The notes under the pieces: model-generated
The model's database searches: none
What the model was told of the DNA's origin: nothing
What the model saw: only the letters and a program-made list of their open reading frames with translations
Origin: Ruania alba
Lineage (GTDB): Bacteria > Actinomycetota > Actinomycetes > Actinomycetales > Beutenbergiaceae
Length of the DNA: 64,000 nucleotides
Direction: 5' to 3'
Assembly (NCBI RefSeq): GCF_900105765.1
Contig: NZ_FNTX01000002.1
Location: 1,116,001-1,180,000 of the forward strand
Program-made: the position numbers and the translations under genes
In this document: positions 17,416 through 25,617 of the stretch, piece by piece
Layout of the letters: every line of letters starts with the position of its first letter
Numbering within the stretch: the first letter of the stretch is position 1

Positions 17416-19881
17416 ATGCTGGACCGTGACGCAGCGATGGCAGAGCTCGACCTTGCCGCGCCTGGATCGATCGTGCTCGTCGATGCTCCTCCCGGCGGCG
17501 GGAAAGCGACGCTGGTGCAACGCTGGCTCGAGGCTCGTGGCCGGTCCGCTCGGTGGCTGCCCGTGGCCGAGTCGGCGCAGCACGCCCGTCGCGGACCGTC
17601 CGCGGGCTCCGCACTCGAGGTGCTGCTGGTTCGCACTGACACGGTGGACCAGGCCACCCTTCGAGTCGTGCGAGCACAGTCGCCGACGGCTGTCGTGATC
17701 GTGCTGAGCACGGCAGGGTGGCCGACGAGCTGGCGCTCCACGGACCTGGCCCCGGACCGGGTGATCTCGGGTACGACACTGGCGTTCACCGCAACGGACC
17801 TCCAGGCGCTGGCGGCCTCGCGCGGGCTCGATATCTCCGATCGAGTTGCCGCTCGCGTCATCGCGGCCACCGGCGGGCTGCCCGGCGCCGTGGCTGCCGC
17901 ACTGGAATCGGCCCCCGGTGATGGTCGGTGGGACTCATCCGCGCTGGCTTCCGGGTGCGACCATGGGGTGGCGCTCCTGCAGGCGGAGTACTCGGCCGAG
18001 CTGCTCGGCCCACTGCTGCTCTTGGCTCTGGCCGACGGGGGGTGCTCGGACACGGCGCGGATCCTGTGGTCGGCGGTGCAGGACGGGCCAGCGGTGCTCT
18101 CGGGCCTTCGGGGTGCCGGACTGGTCGTTGAGGCTGACACGCTGGACATGCTGCGGCTACCGGTCGGTCTGCGGGACGCGTTCCGGCGGCTGGCAGATCG
18201 TGAGCCGGGGCTGCGCGACGATGTGATCGCCAGGGCGGTGAGCCAGCTGGTCGAGCGCGGACGGTACGACGATCTTGTCTGCATGGCCAGCGTCCCAGCG
18301 CTACGCCCAGCCGTCCTCCCGCAGGTGGCAGAGCGATGGGAGCGGCTCGTCGACGTCCCCGCCCCGGTGCTCCTGGAGGCAGTCTCCGCACGCGGGAGGC
18401 GTGCTGGCTTGGACCCGCACCTGGCGATCGCGGCCGCCCGGGCCTACCTGGACATCACCCACACCGGACACTCCGGGCACGTCTCATCGGGGGACGTCAG
18501 CCGTGCCCAGGCGCTGCTCGACGGGCCCGCGGTGCGCGCCCTCACCGACGAGTCGGCCCGCCGTACCACGGTCATGCTCAGGGCGATCCTCGACCGTGCG
18601 AACGGCCACGCGGACCGCTCCGCGACCACCCTCGAGACCCTGCTCCGAAGCGCAGAACCTGAGGGCGAGCTCACGGTCAGTATCCGCGTCCATGCCGGGC
18701 TGAGCGCTTTCGCGGCCTCCCGGATCTCGGCAGCACGTGGGCACTGCACCACCGCGATGCTGCGTGCGGGCGACGCGGAGCGCGCACAGCTCGCCCACAC
18801 CGCGCGGGATCTCGCGGCTTTGCTGAACCAGATCGACGACGATCCGCGCAGCTGGTGGCGGCAGAACGTTCCCCGCACGAGCACGACGGCTGCGATCGGA
18901 GATGGGCCGTCTCGCGAGCTCCTGTTGCTGGACGCCGTGCTGCGCGCTGACATCGCCAGGATGCGAGCCCTCGAACCGCGGCTCCGCCCGGAGCCCGTCG
19001 CGGAACCCCGTGCCCTCGCGCTGATCCAGGTGCAGATCGAGGCCCTCGCGCTGAACGCCCTGCAGCGACCTGAGGAGGGGATCGAGGTGCTCGGCGCACT
19101 CCGCGCGACGATCGGCCCGACCTCACCTCGGGAGCGGCGCATGCTGGTGGCAGCACACGCTGATCTCCTTGCCGCGGCCGGTCGCGGGAGGCATGCGCTC
19201 GACGTGCTGGAGGAGATGGCCTGGCACGAGGTTCCGGACGGGATCGCGGGACCTCCGCCCCTGGACCTGGCCCTGTGCCGCGCTCGGGTGTTGCTCACGT
19301 TGGAACGGTTCGACGAGGTGCCGACCACGGTGCACCGGGCATTGACCGACATCGGCCGGACCGGCGGACGATTCGTGTGCTGGGCACACGTGCTGCTCAG
19401 CCTGGCTGCCCGGGCCATGGGACGAGATGACGAAGCCGATCGTTGCCTCGAGATGGCTCTGGTGGCCGGCTGCGAGGCGGAGATCCTGTTCCCGTTCCTC
19501 CGGCAGGGACCGCAGTCACTCGACGACCTGATCAGTGCGGCCCAGCACCTGGACCTGGACGACGAGACACGTCGCTTCGTCGCGCGCTTGGTCCAGGTGC
19601 GCGAGGCAGTGGCGGGTGAACCCGGCGGAGTAGCTCTGAGTGAGCGCCAACGCCATGTGCTCCGTCTCCTTCACGAGGCACCCAACACTCGTACCCTGGC
19701 CCGCTGGTTGGCGGTGTCGGAGAGCACCGCCAAAGCGCATCTCGCGCAGGTGTACCGCAAGCTCGGCGTCTCGAACCGCGTTGCTGCATTGCGCGTGGGC
19801 CGTGCGCGTGGGCTGCTCGAGGAGCCGAGATCGATCTCGGCTCCGTCACCCACCGGGCTGGACGAGTCGACCGAGATGTGA
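17416..19881 (+). CDS. Large LuxR-family regulator with altered P-loop (tandem paralogue 1)
   Basis: This 821-aa protein is the first of three same-strand paralogues. The Walker A region reads APPGGGKAT (Lys30), with Ala where Ser/Thr normally binds Mg, and no clear Walker B is seen. A segment shared by the three paralogues, STAGWP followed by LAPDRVISGTTLAFT, follows near residues 95-120. The middle is helical, with a conserved SWWR. The C-terminus is a LuxR HTH (LSERQRHVLRLL, then SESTAKAHLAQVYRKLGVSNR, about 742-800). ATG 17416 has GAGGAGG upstream. It probably binds DNA, but ATP hydrolysis is doubtful. Confidence 0.85.
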   Translation: MLDRDAAMAELDLAAPGSIVLVDAPPGGGKATLVQRWLEARGRSARWLPVAESAQHARRGPSAGSALEVLLVRTDTVDQATLRVVRAQSPTAVVIVLSTAGWPTSWRSTDLAPDRVISGTTLAFTATDLQALAASRGLDISDRVAARVIAATGGLPGAVAAALESAPGDGRWDSSALASGCDHGVALLQAEYSAELLGPLLLLALADGGCSDTARILWSAVQDGPAVLSGLRGAGLVVEADTLDMLRLPVGLRDAFRRLADREPGLRDDVIARAVSQLVERGRYDDLVCMASVPALRPAVLPQVAERWERLVDVPAPVLLEAVSARGRRAGLDPHLAIAAARAYLDITHTGHSGHVSSGDVSRAQALLDGPAVRALTDESARRTTVMLRAILDRANGHADRSATTLETLLRSAEPEGELTVSIRVHAGLSAFAASRISAARGHCTTAMLRAGDAERAQLAHTARDLAALLNQIDDDPRSWWRQNVPRTSTTAAIGDGPSRELLLLDAVLRADIARMRALEPRLRPEPVAEPRALALIQVQIEALALNALQRPEEGIEVLGALRATIGPTSPRERRMLVAAHADLLAAAGRGRHALDVLEEMAWHEVPDGIAGPPPLDLALCRARVLLTLERFDEVPTTVHRALTDIGRTGGRFVCWAHVLLSLAARAMGRDDEADRCLEMALVAGCEAEILFPFLRQGPQSLDDLISAAQHLDLDDETRRFVARLVQVREAVAGEPGGVALSERQRHVLRLLHEAPNTRTLARWLAVSESTAKAHLAQVYRKLGVSNRVAALRVGRARGLLEEPRSISAPSPTGLDESTEM

Positions 19882-19974
19882 GGTCAAATCCGGCAGCCTG
19901 CCTCCCCGCTCGGTCGGCTGTCCGCAGGTCGGTGTGGGTCACCCTCACCTCACCCTGGGTGGGATGGCCCGCAG

Positions 19975-19995
19975 ATCACCCGCGGATCACCTGAG
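19975..19995 (+). promoter_or_regulatory. Tandem ATCACC motif, copy 1
   Basis: ATCACCCGCG (19975-19984), one base, then ATCACCTGAG (19986-19995): two half-sites with an 11-bp period, about one helical turn. The same arrangement occurs upstream of the third paralogue at 22966-22986. A binding site for a regulator shared by the cluster is a reasonable guess. Confidence 0.4.
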
Positions 19996-20106
19996 ATCGG
20001 CCGGACACGCCGATGCGTCGGTCGGCAGACTGGTCTGTACACGGGCCGGGCACGCGATGCACCGTGCGGGTCGTCACCAGCAGGACCGATCAGAGGGGAT
20101 TCCAGC

Positions 20107-20226
20107 ATGGAGACGCAGGACCTCATGACGGTGTGGCGCTCAGCACCGCTCGTCTCACAAGCCGGGTTGGCTGCCCTTCGGGGTGCCGCCCTGACGATCC
20201 ATCGGAGCCGTTCTCGAATCGGCTGA
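20107..20226 (+). CDS. Possible 39-aa small protein
   Basis: ATG 20107 follows AGAGGGG at about 9 nt spacing, and the frame runs 39 codons to TGA 20224-20226. The product has a mildly hydrophobic centre (PLVSQAGLAALRGAALTI) and a basic tail (HRSRSRIG). A TGTACA-containing stretch upstream could hold a promoter. It resembles nothing I recognise. It may be a leader peptide or a real small protein; chance occurrence cannot be excluded. Confidence 0.3.
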   Translation: METQDLMTVWRSAPLVSQAGLAALRGAALTIHRSRSRIG

Positions 20227-20369
20227 TCCCGCCGATGGATCCCGGTGGCCGTTGCCTCTTTCTCCCCCTTTGACGGTAGCGGCCACTCGCCTGGCCCGTC
20301 ACCGCAGTGCCCGCGGTGGCGGGCCAGGCACCCGATACGCGTGGGGAGCGCGTTGGCTCCCGCCACGGT

Positions 20370-20375
20370 TACGCT
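20370..20375 (+). promoter_or_regulatory. -10 box of a leaderless promoter
   Basis: TACGCT ends 7 nt before GTG 20383. This decides the start of the second paralogue in favour of the GTG over an upstream in-frame ATG at 20245. Confidence 0.5.
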
Positions 20376-20382
20376 ACGAGCC

Positions 20383-22809
20383 GTGACAGCCTCGGACGAA
20401 CGAGCGGCCGCCGGGAACCCTCGCGCCGGCTCGAGCGCCCCGATGCGTCGCCGGGGGGTGCCCCGCGAGCGTGTAGGCGCCCAACGTACGGTACGTCCGG
20501 GCGGCTTCCTCCTGGTGGACGGACCCCCCGGCAGCGGTAAACGCACCGCCCTGCTCGATTGGGCCGAACGCACAGGCGTGGCTGTCGGTCCACCAGAAGG
20601 GACGAACACGTCTGATCCGGGCGTTGTGGCGATCCGGCTGCATGGCGATGCGACTGACCTCGAACGGGTCCGCACCGTCCAGCGGACGTGGCCCCACGCC
20701 GTCGTGGCTCTGCTCAGCACGAGCGGCTGGCCAGGCGCCTTCGGTGAGAGCGGCCTCAGCCCGGATGCTGTGATCTCCGGCAGTGAGCTGCAGTTCACTG
20801 TGCGCGAGGTGGTCGCTTGGGCGCACCGGCTGGGACTTGAGCTCGACGAGGCGGCAGCCGCCGCCATCCACCACAGCACCGGTGGTCTGGCCCTCGCCGT
20901 GGCCCGCTCGGTCCGGGCTGCAGCACAGGCAGGCGAGGTGACCGAGGCGGGCCTCGCCCAGGGGTGCACGGCCGCCGTCGATCATCTGCTCGGCTCGCTC
21001 CCCGCCGCGGCGGACACACTCCTGCTCACCGGCCGGGCCGACCCGTTGAGCACGGCCGCCATGGGTGCCCTCTGGGCTTGCGGTCCTGGTACGGGCACCC
21101 TGCGCACCTTGCGCACGTCGGGCCTGATCGCTGAGCGGGACGGTGCTGGCTCGCTCAGTCTCCCGCAGGGCTATCGCGACGCCCTGCGCCAGGCAGCGGA
21201 GCCGCGTCGAGACGATCTGCGTGCCGCCCTGGCACGTGCGCTGCAGACCCTCCTGCAGCGGGGCCTGCTGACCGACGCCATCACCCTGGGTCGAGTCGAA
21301 CCGACACTGCTGCACGAGGCCTTGGCACCCCACTGGGAGCACCTCACGGAGGTACCGGTGACCGTCTTGCTACCCGCTCTGGAGCACGCGGACGCTCGCG
21401 ACCCCCGGATTGCGCTCGCTGCGGCTCGTGCGTGGGCAGATCGCACCCATGCTGGGCACACCGGTGCCCTCCCGAAAGACGTGGTGGACCGGGCTCACGC
21501 TCTGCTCGGCCGCGCAGCCGAGTACGAGGGTGAGAACGTCCGCCTCATGGTGCGCATGCTCCGGGCAACCCTGGACCGGGCGACGGGAGACTACGAACAG
21601 GCGGAGCGCGAGCACGCCCTGCTCGCCGCCACCACGAGCGGATTCGGACCGGTACCGGCGGCGGTCCACCTGCACGCGGGCCTGAGCGCGTTGGCCGTGG
21701 ACCACCTGCCGGAAGCCGCGCATCGTTTTTCGGTGGCCCAGGTGCGGGCGCGGGAGGGAGGCGCTCCCCGGTTGGCGCACCAGGCGGAGGACCTGGAGAC
21801 GTTGATGGGGACCGTCCTGGACGACCCGACCTTGTGGTGGCGCAGGAGCGCTGACCGGACCCACCGCGAGGGAACCCATGAGTCGATCACCGCGCGGGCC
21901 GTAGCCCTGCTCGACGCCGTACTCCGACTCGACGTGTCTGTCACGCAGGCACTGGATCCGCACATCCCCGCAGCCACCAGCGTGCAGGAGCCGCTGGCAC
22001 TCGGCCTGCTGCACGTGCAGGCGGAGGCTCTCGGCCTGAGTATGCTGCACCGGGCCGCCGAGGCGTTGGACGGGGTACTCGGGGTACGGGCGGCGCTCGC
22101 TCCCCGCGCCCTCTCACCGTTCGAACGCCGCCTGCTGGAGACCACGCATGCCGAGCTCCTCGTCCTCAACGACCGTGCCGAGGAGGGGCTCGAGTTGCTG
22201 GATCAGCTCGTCATCTCGGACGAGCTCGGTGGCCGAGCGAATGCCGTGCTGCATCTGGCTCGTGCCCGCGCACTCCTGGCGCTGGGCCACAACGACGACG
22301 TGGTCGTTGAGCTCGACGCGGTCGTCCAATCGTTCTCGGGACGTGGCGGTCGCTTCATCGTGTGGTCGCAGGTGATGCTGGCGGTGGCACACTATGCCCG
22401 CGGCTGCACGGCGAAGGGGGACCATAGCCTGGAGGCAGCGTTCGTGGCCGGCGAGCGCTCTGTGCTCCTGTTCCCGTTTGCCCGGCTCGGCCTGGACACG
22501 TTGACCGTGCTGCTCGGGCGGGCCGAGCAGCTCGACCTCGACGACGTCGTCCGCACCTACGTCGACCGGCTGACCCAGGCACACGGCGACCTCGTCGCGT
22601 TGTCGTACGGAGCCAATCCGCTCAGCACGCGGGAGCAGGTGCTGCTCGAGCAGCTCGTGCACACCGGCAGGATGCGTGAGCTGGCCCGGACGCTGCACGT
22701 CACGGAGAACACGGTGAAGTCCCAGCTCCGAGCGGTCTACCGCAAGCTCGGTGCGACGAACCGGGCCACTGCCCTCCGCATGGCACGACAGCGGCGGCTG
22801 TTGCCCTGA
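20383..22809 (+). CDS. Large LuxR-family regulator (tandem paralogue 2)
   Basis: This 808-aa protein has an intact Walker A, DGPPGSGKRT (Lys53), but no canonical acidic Walker B (the equivalent strand reads VVAIRLHGDATDLE). Near residues 115-145 it shares the STSGWP and LSPDAVISGSELQFT segment with its two neighbours. A helical TPR-like middle contains LWWRR. The C-terminus is a LuxR HTH (LSTREQVLLEQL, then TENTVKSQLRAVYRKLGATNRATALR). The start at GTG 20383 rests on the TACGCT box; the preceding 46 codons look non-coding. A strong hairpin follows its stop, so it is transcribed apart from paralogue 3. Confidence 0.87.
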   Translation: MTASDERAAAGNPRAGSSAPMRRRGVPRERVGAQRTVRPGGFLLVDGPPGSGKRTALLDWAERTGVAVGPPEGTNTSDPGVVAIRLHGDATDLERVRTVQRTWPHAVVALLSTSGWPGAFGESGLSPDAVISGSELQFTVREVVAWAHRLGLELDEAAAAAIHHSTGGLALAVARSVRAAAQAGEVTEAGLAQGCTAAVDHLLGSLPAAADTLLLTGRADPLSTAAMGALWACGPGTGTLRTLRTSGLIAERDGAGSLSLPQGYRDALRQAAEPRRDDLRAALARALQTLLQRGLLTDAITLGRVEPTLLHEALAPHWEHLTEVPVTVLLPALEHADARDPRIALAAARAWADRTHAGHTGALPKDVVDRAHALLGRAAEYEGENVRLMVRMLRATLDRATGDYEQAEREHALLAATTSGFGPVPAAVHLHAGLSALAVDHLPEAAHRFSVAQVRAREGGAPRLAHQAEDLETLMGTVLDDPTLWWRRSADRTHREGTHESITARAVALLDAVLRLDVSVTQALDPHIPAATSVQEPLALGLLHVQAEALGLSMLHRAAEALDGVLGVRAALAPRALSPFERRLLETTHAELLVLNDRAEEGLELLDQLVISDELGGRANAVLHLARARALLALGHNDDVVVELDAVVQSFSGRGGRFIVWSQVMLAVAHYARGCTAKGDHSLEAAFVAGERSVLLFPFARLGLDTLTVLLGRAEQLDLDDVVRTYVDRLTQAHGDLVALSYGANPLSTREQVLLEQLVHTGRMRELARTLHVTENTVKSQLRAVYRKLGATNRATALRMARQRRLLP

Positions 22810-22815
22810 GAAAGT

Positions 22816-22852
22816 GAGAGAGGCACCGCACACCAGGTGCGGCGCCTCTCTC
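22816..22852 (+). terminator. Strong hairpin terminator
   Basis: GAGAGAGGC (22816-22824) pairs perfectly with GCCTCTCTC (22844-22852). An inner CCGCAC/GTGCGG stem and a 5-nt loop extend it to 15 pairs with one A-C mismatch. There is no T run, as is usual in high-GC actinobacteria. Confidence 0.8.
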
Positions 22853-22909
22853 TCGGCGAACGACGCTCAGGTGCGGGGGAGTCACCGGAACGTGCTGTGG
22901 CCGTGGGAC

Positions 22910-22915
22910 TACAGT
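22910..22915 (+). promoter_or_regulatory. -10 box upstream of paralogue 3
   Basis: TACAGT lies inside a direct repeat of GACTACAG (22907-22914 and 22923-22930) that flanks a CACGTG palindrome. Transcription would start near 22921, giving a leader of about 170 nt that includes the second tandem ATCACC motif. Confidence 0.35.
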
Positions 22916-22920
22916 GACAC

Positions 22921-23004
22921 GTGACTACAGGTCGGACCAGGGTTCTGCGCCACGTTCACCATCGAATCACCCGCGCATCACCCGCGTGGTCAGGCATGTG
23001 GTGA
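22921..23004 (+). CDS. Possible 27-aa leaderless leader peptide
   Basis: A GTG 5 nt after the TACAGT box opens a 27-codon frame ending at TGA 23002-23004. It is rich in Arg and His (RVLRHVHHRITR). Its position between promoter and regulator gene would suit a translated leader, but nothing beyond the promoter spacing supports it. Confidence 0.2.
   Translation: MTTGRTRVLRHVHHRITRASPAWSGMW
22966..22986 (+). promoter_or_regulatory. Tandem ATCACC motif, copy 2
   Basis: ATCACCCGCG (22966-22975), one base, ATCACCCGCG (22977-22986): the same 11-bp period as at 19975-19995. It lies 107 nt before the regulator start. Confidence 0.4.
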
Positions 23005-23093
23005 CGGCGACCACAGGCGGTCGGACCGTGACCGAGCACAGCAGGGTGCTCGGTGCCATGATCGAACGTAGGTGAAAGGACGGTGCCGATCCG

Positions 23094-25610
23094 ATGCTCG
23101 ATCGGCCGGAATGGGGGGAGCGGATGTTGGGCGAGGACCCCGCCGTGTACGCCCGGCCGCGGGTAGTGCGCCTCGGGGCATCGTTGCGCCAGGGAGCGAC
23201 GGTCCTGCTGCGCGGTCCGCACGGCAGCGGGATGTCCACCGTCGCTGAACAGTGGGCGGACGCCGCCACCGGACCGGTCCTGCGTCTCACCTCCCCCGGT
23301 ACCGTCCTCCCGGAGCACGACGCACCCTCCCCGCAGGTGGTGGTCCTGACGGTCCCCACTGCCCGACGTGCCGAGGCCGAAGCGATCCGGAACGTGCGGG
23401 AGCGATGGCCGCAGGCGGTGCTGCTCGTGGTGAGTCCGTGGGGCTGGCCGGACGGGCTGGACGTCCTCGGTCTCCGTCCGGACACGGTGATCACCGGTCG
23501 AACGGTGGCGTTCACGGCACAGGAAGTGGCCGAGCTCGCTCACTCGCGGGGAGCTCCCCTGGATGCGAACGAGTGCCGCGAGGTGCTGGTGGCGACCGCG
23601 GGTCAACCACCGTTCGTGAGCGGGGTGCTTCGAGCTGCGGAGCGTTCCGGGCACTTCTCCGAGGCAGCGGTCCGCGACGGGTGCGACGTGGCGATGTCGA
23701 GCCTGGCCACGTCCGCCTTCCACGGTCTGATGCCCTGGCCGATCTGGGAGGCCGGGCTGCTCACCGCCAGCGCGGACGGTTTCAGCGCCCAGGGGCTCGC
23801 CGTCCTGTGGGACCTCCTGGCCGAGGATGGTGCGGCCGTCCTGCACACGCTTCGGCTCGGTGGTCTGATCCTGCCGCAGGGCGATGACCTGTTCGGTTTC
23901 CCTCGCGGTATCCGCGGTGCAGCGGCCCGCCGCCTGACCACCGACATCCCGGAGGACCGGGTGGTCGAGCTGCAACGGCAGGGCTGCGCGGCACTGATCG
24001 AGCGAGGGCACCTGGCCGACGCCCTGGCGCTCACCGCACGCACACCGTCACTGACGACTGAGCTCGTCGCCGAGCATTGGCGTTCGGTCGCCGACATCCC
24101 CGCTACCCGGGTGCGGACCTGGCTGCGTGGGATGGTGCACGCTGGCACCGACCCTCGTGTGCTGCTCGCCCACGTGCGCGCCATCGTCGACGCCACCCAT
24201 CACGGATACCCGGGCTATGTCACCGACCCTGATCGAGAGCTCGCCGCGCACCTGCTCGACCGGGTCGGTGATCACCCGCCCGAGCTGGAAGCGGAGATCG
24301 GCCCGATGCTCGACGTGATCTCGGGCGCGATGGACCGGGCGAACGGGCACCATGCCGAGGCGTTGCAGACCCACCAGGCGCTCGCCGAAGACCTGACCCT
24401 GGATCCTCGCGACCGGGTGGTCGCGCAGCTGCACACGGGGCTGACCGCCATCGGCGTCGGCGAAGGAACGACTGCCGAAGCGGTACTTCGTGGCGCCCGG
24501 ACCGGTGGGTTGGCGCAGCACGACCGACGCCTGAGTGATCTGGCGAACGAGCTGCACGCGCTGACCGTGAGCGCCAGCTCCGATACCGCCGCGTGGTGGC
24601 GGTTGATGGCCGAGTCCGGCCCGATCCAGTCCTCCACCTGGGAGCTGCCGGCCCGGGCGTGGCGCCTGTCGATCGCGTTGAGCCGGCTCGATATCGATAT
24701 GGTGCGGCGCTTGATGGACCGGCCCTGGAGTCCCGTGCTGGACGACCCGATCGGTGTGCACCTGCTCGACATGCAGGCCCGCGTGATCGCCCACAGCGTG
24801 CTGCGTACCCCCCGGATCGCGTTGAATCACCTGGCGATCATCGACGCCTCCTCCCGGCGCGACCACCTGTCCGACTCCCAGATGCAGCAACTGCGTTCCT
24901 ACCGGACCGAGGCGTTGCTCGCCGCAGGGGAGGCGCGGCGCGCTCTGGACATGATCGAGGAGGCGCACGGGACCGAGCCCGAGCACTACTACGTGGAGGT
25001 GTACCGGGCCCGGGCGCTGATGCAGCTCGGCCAGACCGATGCGGCCGTGCGTGCTCTCACCTGGGCGAGGGACGCCGACAGTGCACGTGCGGGACGACAC
25101 CTCGTCTGGATCCATGTGCTGCTCGCGCTTGCGCACGAGGAGCTGGGGGAGGACAGGTCCGCGCACACCTGCCTCGAGGATGCCCTGGTACTGGGTGCGG
25201 CCTCCGGCATCTCCCTGCCGTTCGCCCGGCAAGGGCTGGAGGCGATGACGACGTTGCTCGCCCGCGCGGACGAGCTCACCGTGGACCAGGCCACGCGCCA
25301 GTACCTGACCGACCTGCAGACGGCGCGGGACCGCCTGCGCGGGACCGCCCAGACGCAGCCGCTGACCTCTCAGGAACGCAAGGTCGTGATTCTGCTGGCC
25401 CGGGACGACTCGGTCCGGGCGATGGCCGCCGCGTTGCACGTCTCGCCGAACACGATCAAGACCCAGCTGCGCAACATCTACCGCAAGCTCGGTGTGCGCA
25501 ACCGCACCGAGGCCGTTCGCGCGGCGCGCTCGCTCGGATTCGTCGACGACGCCGACAAGGCCACGACCGAATCCGGCCGGTCGCAGTGGAGCGCCGAGCA
25601 GCCCGGCTGA
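23094..25610 (+). CDS. Large LuxR-family regulator with lysine-less P-loop (tandem paralogue 3)
   Basis: This 838-aa protein has the P-loop GPHGSGMST: the invariant lysine is Met47 (ATG at 23232-23234), a one-base change from AAG. Walker B is also absent (VVVLTVPTARRAEAE). The shared WGWP and LRPDTVITGRTVAFT segment, a helical middle with AWWRL and a C-terminal LuxR HTH (LTSQERKVVILLA, then SPNTIKTQLRNIYRKLGVRNRTEAVR) are all kept. The start at 23094 is favoured because the protein then begins MLDR like paralogue 1; ATG 23124 is an alternative with GGGGGAG before it. It probably cannot hydrolyse ATP but keeps the DNA-binding domain. It converges on hrpA with a 7-bp gap. Confidence 0.87.
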   Translation: MLDRPEWGERMLGEDPAVYARPRVVRLGASLRQGATVLLRGPHGSGMSTVAEQWADAATGPVLRLTSPGTVLPEHDAPSPQVVVLTVPTARRAEAEAIRNVRERWPQAVLLVVSPWGWPDGLDVLGLRPDTVITGRTVAFTAQEVAELAHSRGAPLDANECREVLVATAGQPPFVSGVLRAAERSGHFSEAAVRDGCDVAMSSLATSAFHGLMPWPIWEAGLLTASADGFSAQGLAVLWDLLAEDGAAVLHTLRLGGLILPQGDDLFGFPRGIRGAAARRLTTDIPEDRVVELQRQGCAALIERGHLADALALTARTPSLTTELVAEHWRSVADIPATRVRTWLRGMVHAGTDPRVLLAHVRAIVDATHHGYPGYVTDPDRELAAHLLDRVGDHPPELEAEIGPMLDVISGAMDRANGHHAEALQTHQALAEDLTLDPRDRVVAQLHTGLTAIGVGEGTTAEAVLRGARTGGLAQHDRRLSDLANELHALTVSASSDTAAWWRLMAESGPIQSSTWELPARAWRLSIALSRLDIDMVRRLMDRPWSPVLDDPIGVHLLDMQARVIAHSVLRTPRIALNHLAIIDASSRRDHLSDSQMQQLRSYRTEALLAAGEARRALDMIEEAHGTEPEHYYVEVYRARALMQLGQTDAAVRALTWARDADSARAGRHLVWIHVLLALAHEELGEDRSAHTCLEDALVLGAASGISLPFARQGLEAMTTLLARADELTVDQATRQYLTDLQTARDRLRGTAQTQPLTSQERKVVILLARDDSVRAMAAALHVSPNTIKTQLRNIYRKLGVRNRTEAVRAARSLGFVDDADKATTESGRSQWSAEQPG

Positions 25611-25617
25611 TCGACGC

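Larger units (their letters stand above)
19882..20382. other. 501-bp intergenic region with tandem motif and a small ORF
   Basis: It contains a tandem ATCACC motif (19975-19995), a 39-codon ORF with a ribosome site (20107-20226) and a TACGCT -10 box (20370-20375). I see no hairpin terminator after the upstream regulator gene. Confidence 0.6.

Noticed and set aside
19950-20969. 339-codon minus-strand frame covering the 19882-20382 gap
   Set aside because: Most of it is antisense to the second regulator paralogue; the part in the gap is Arg/Ser-rich with no ribosome site.
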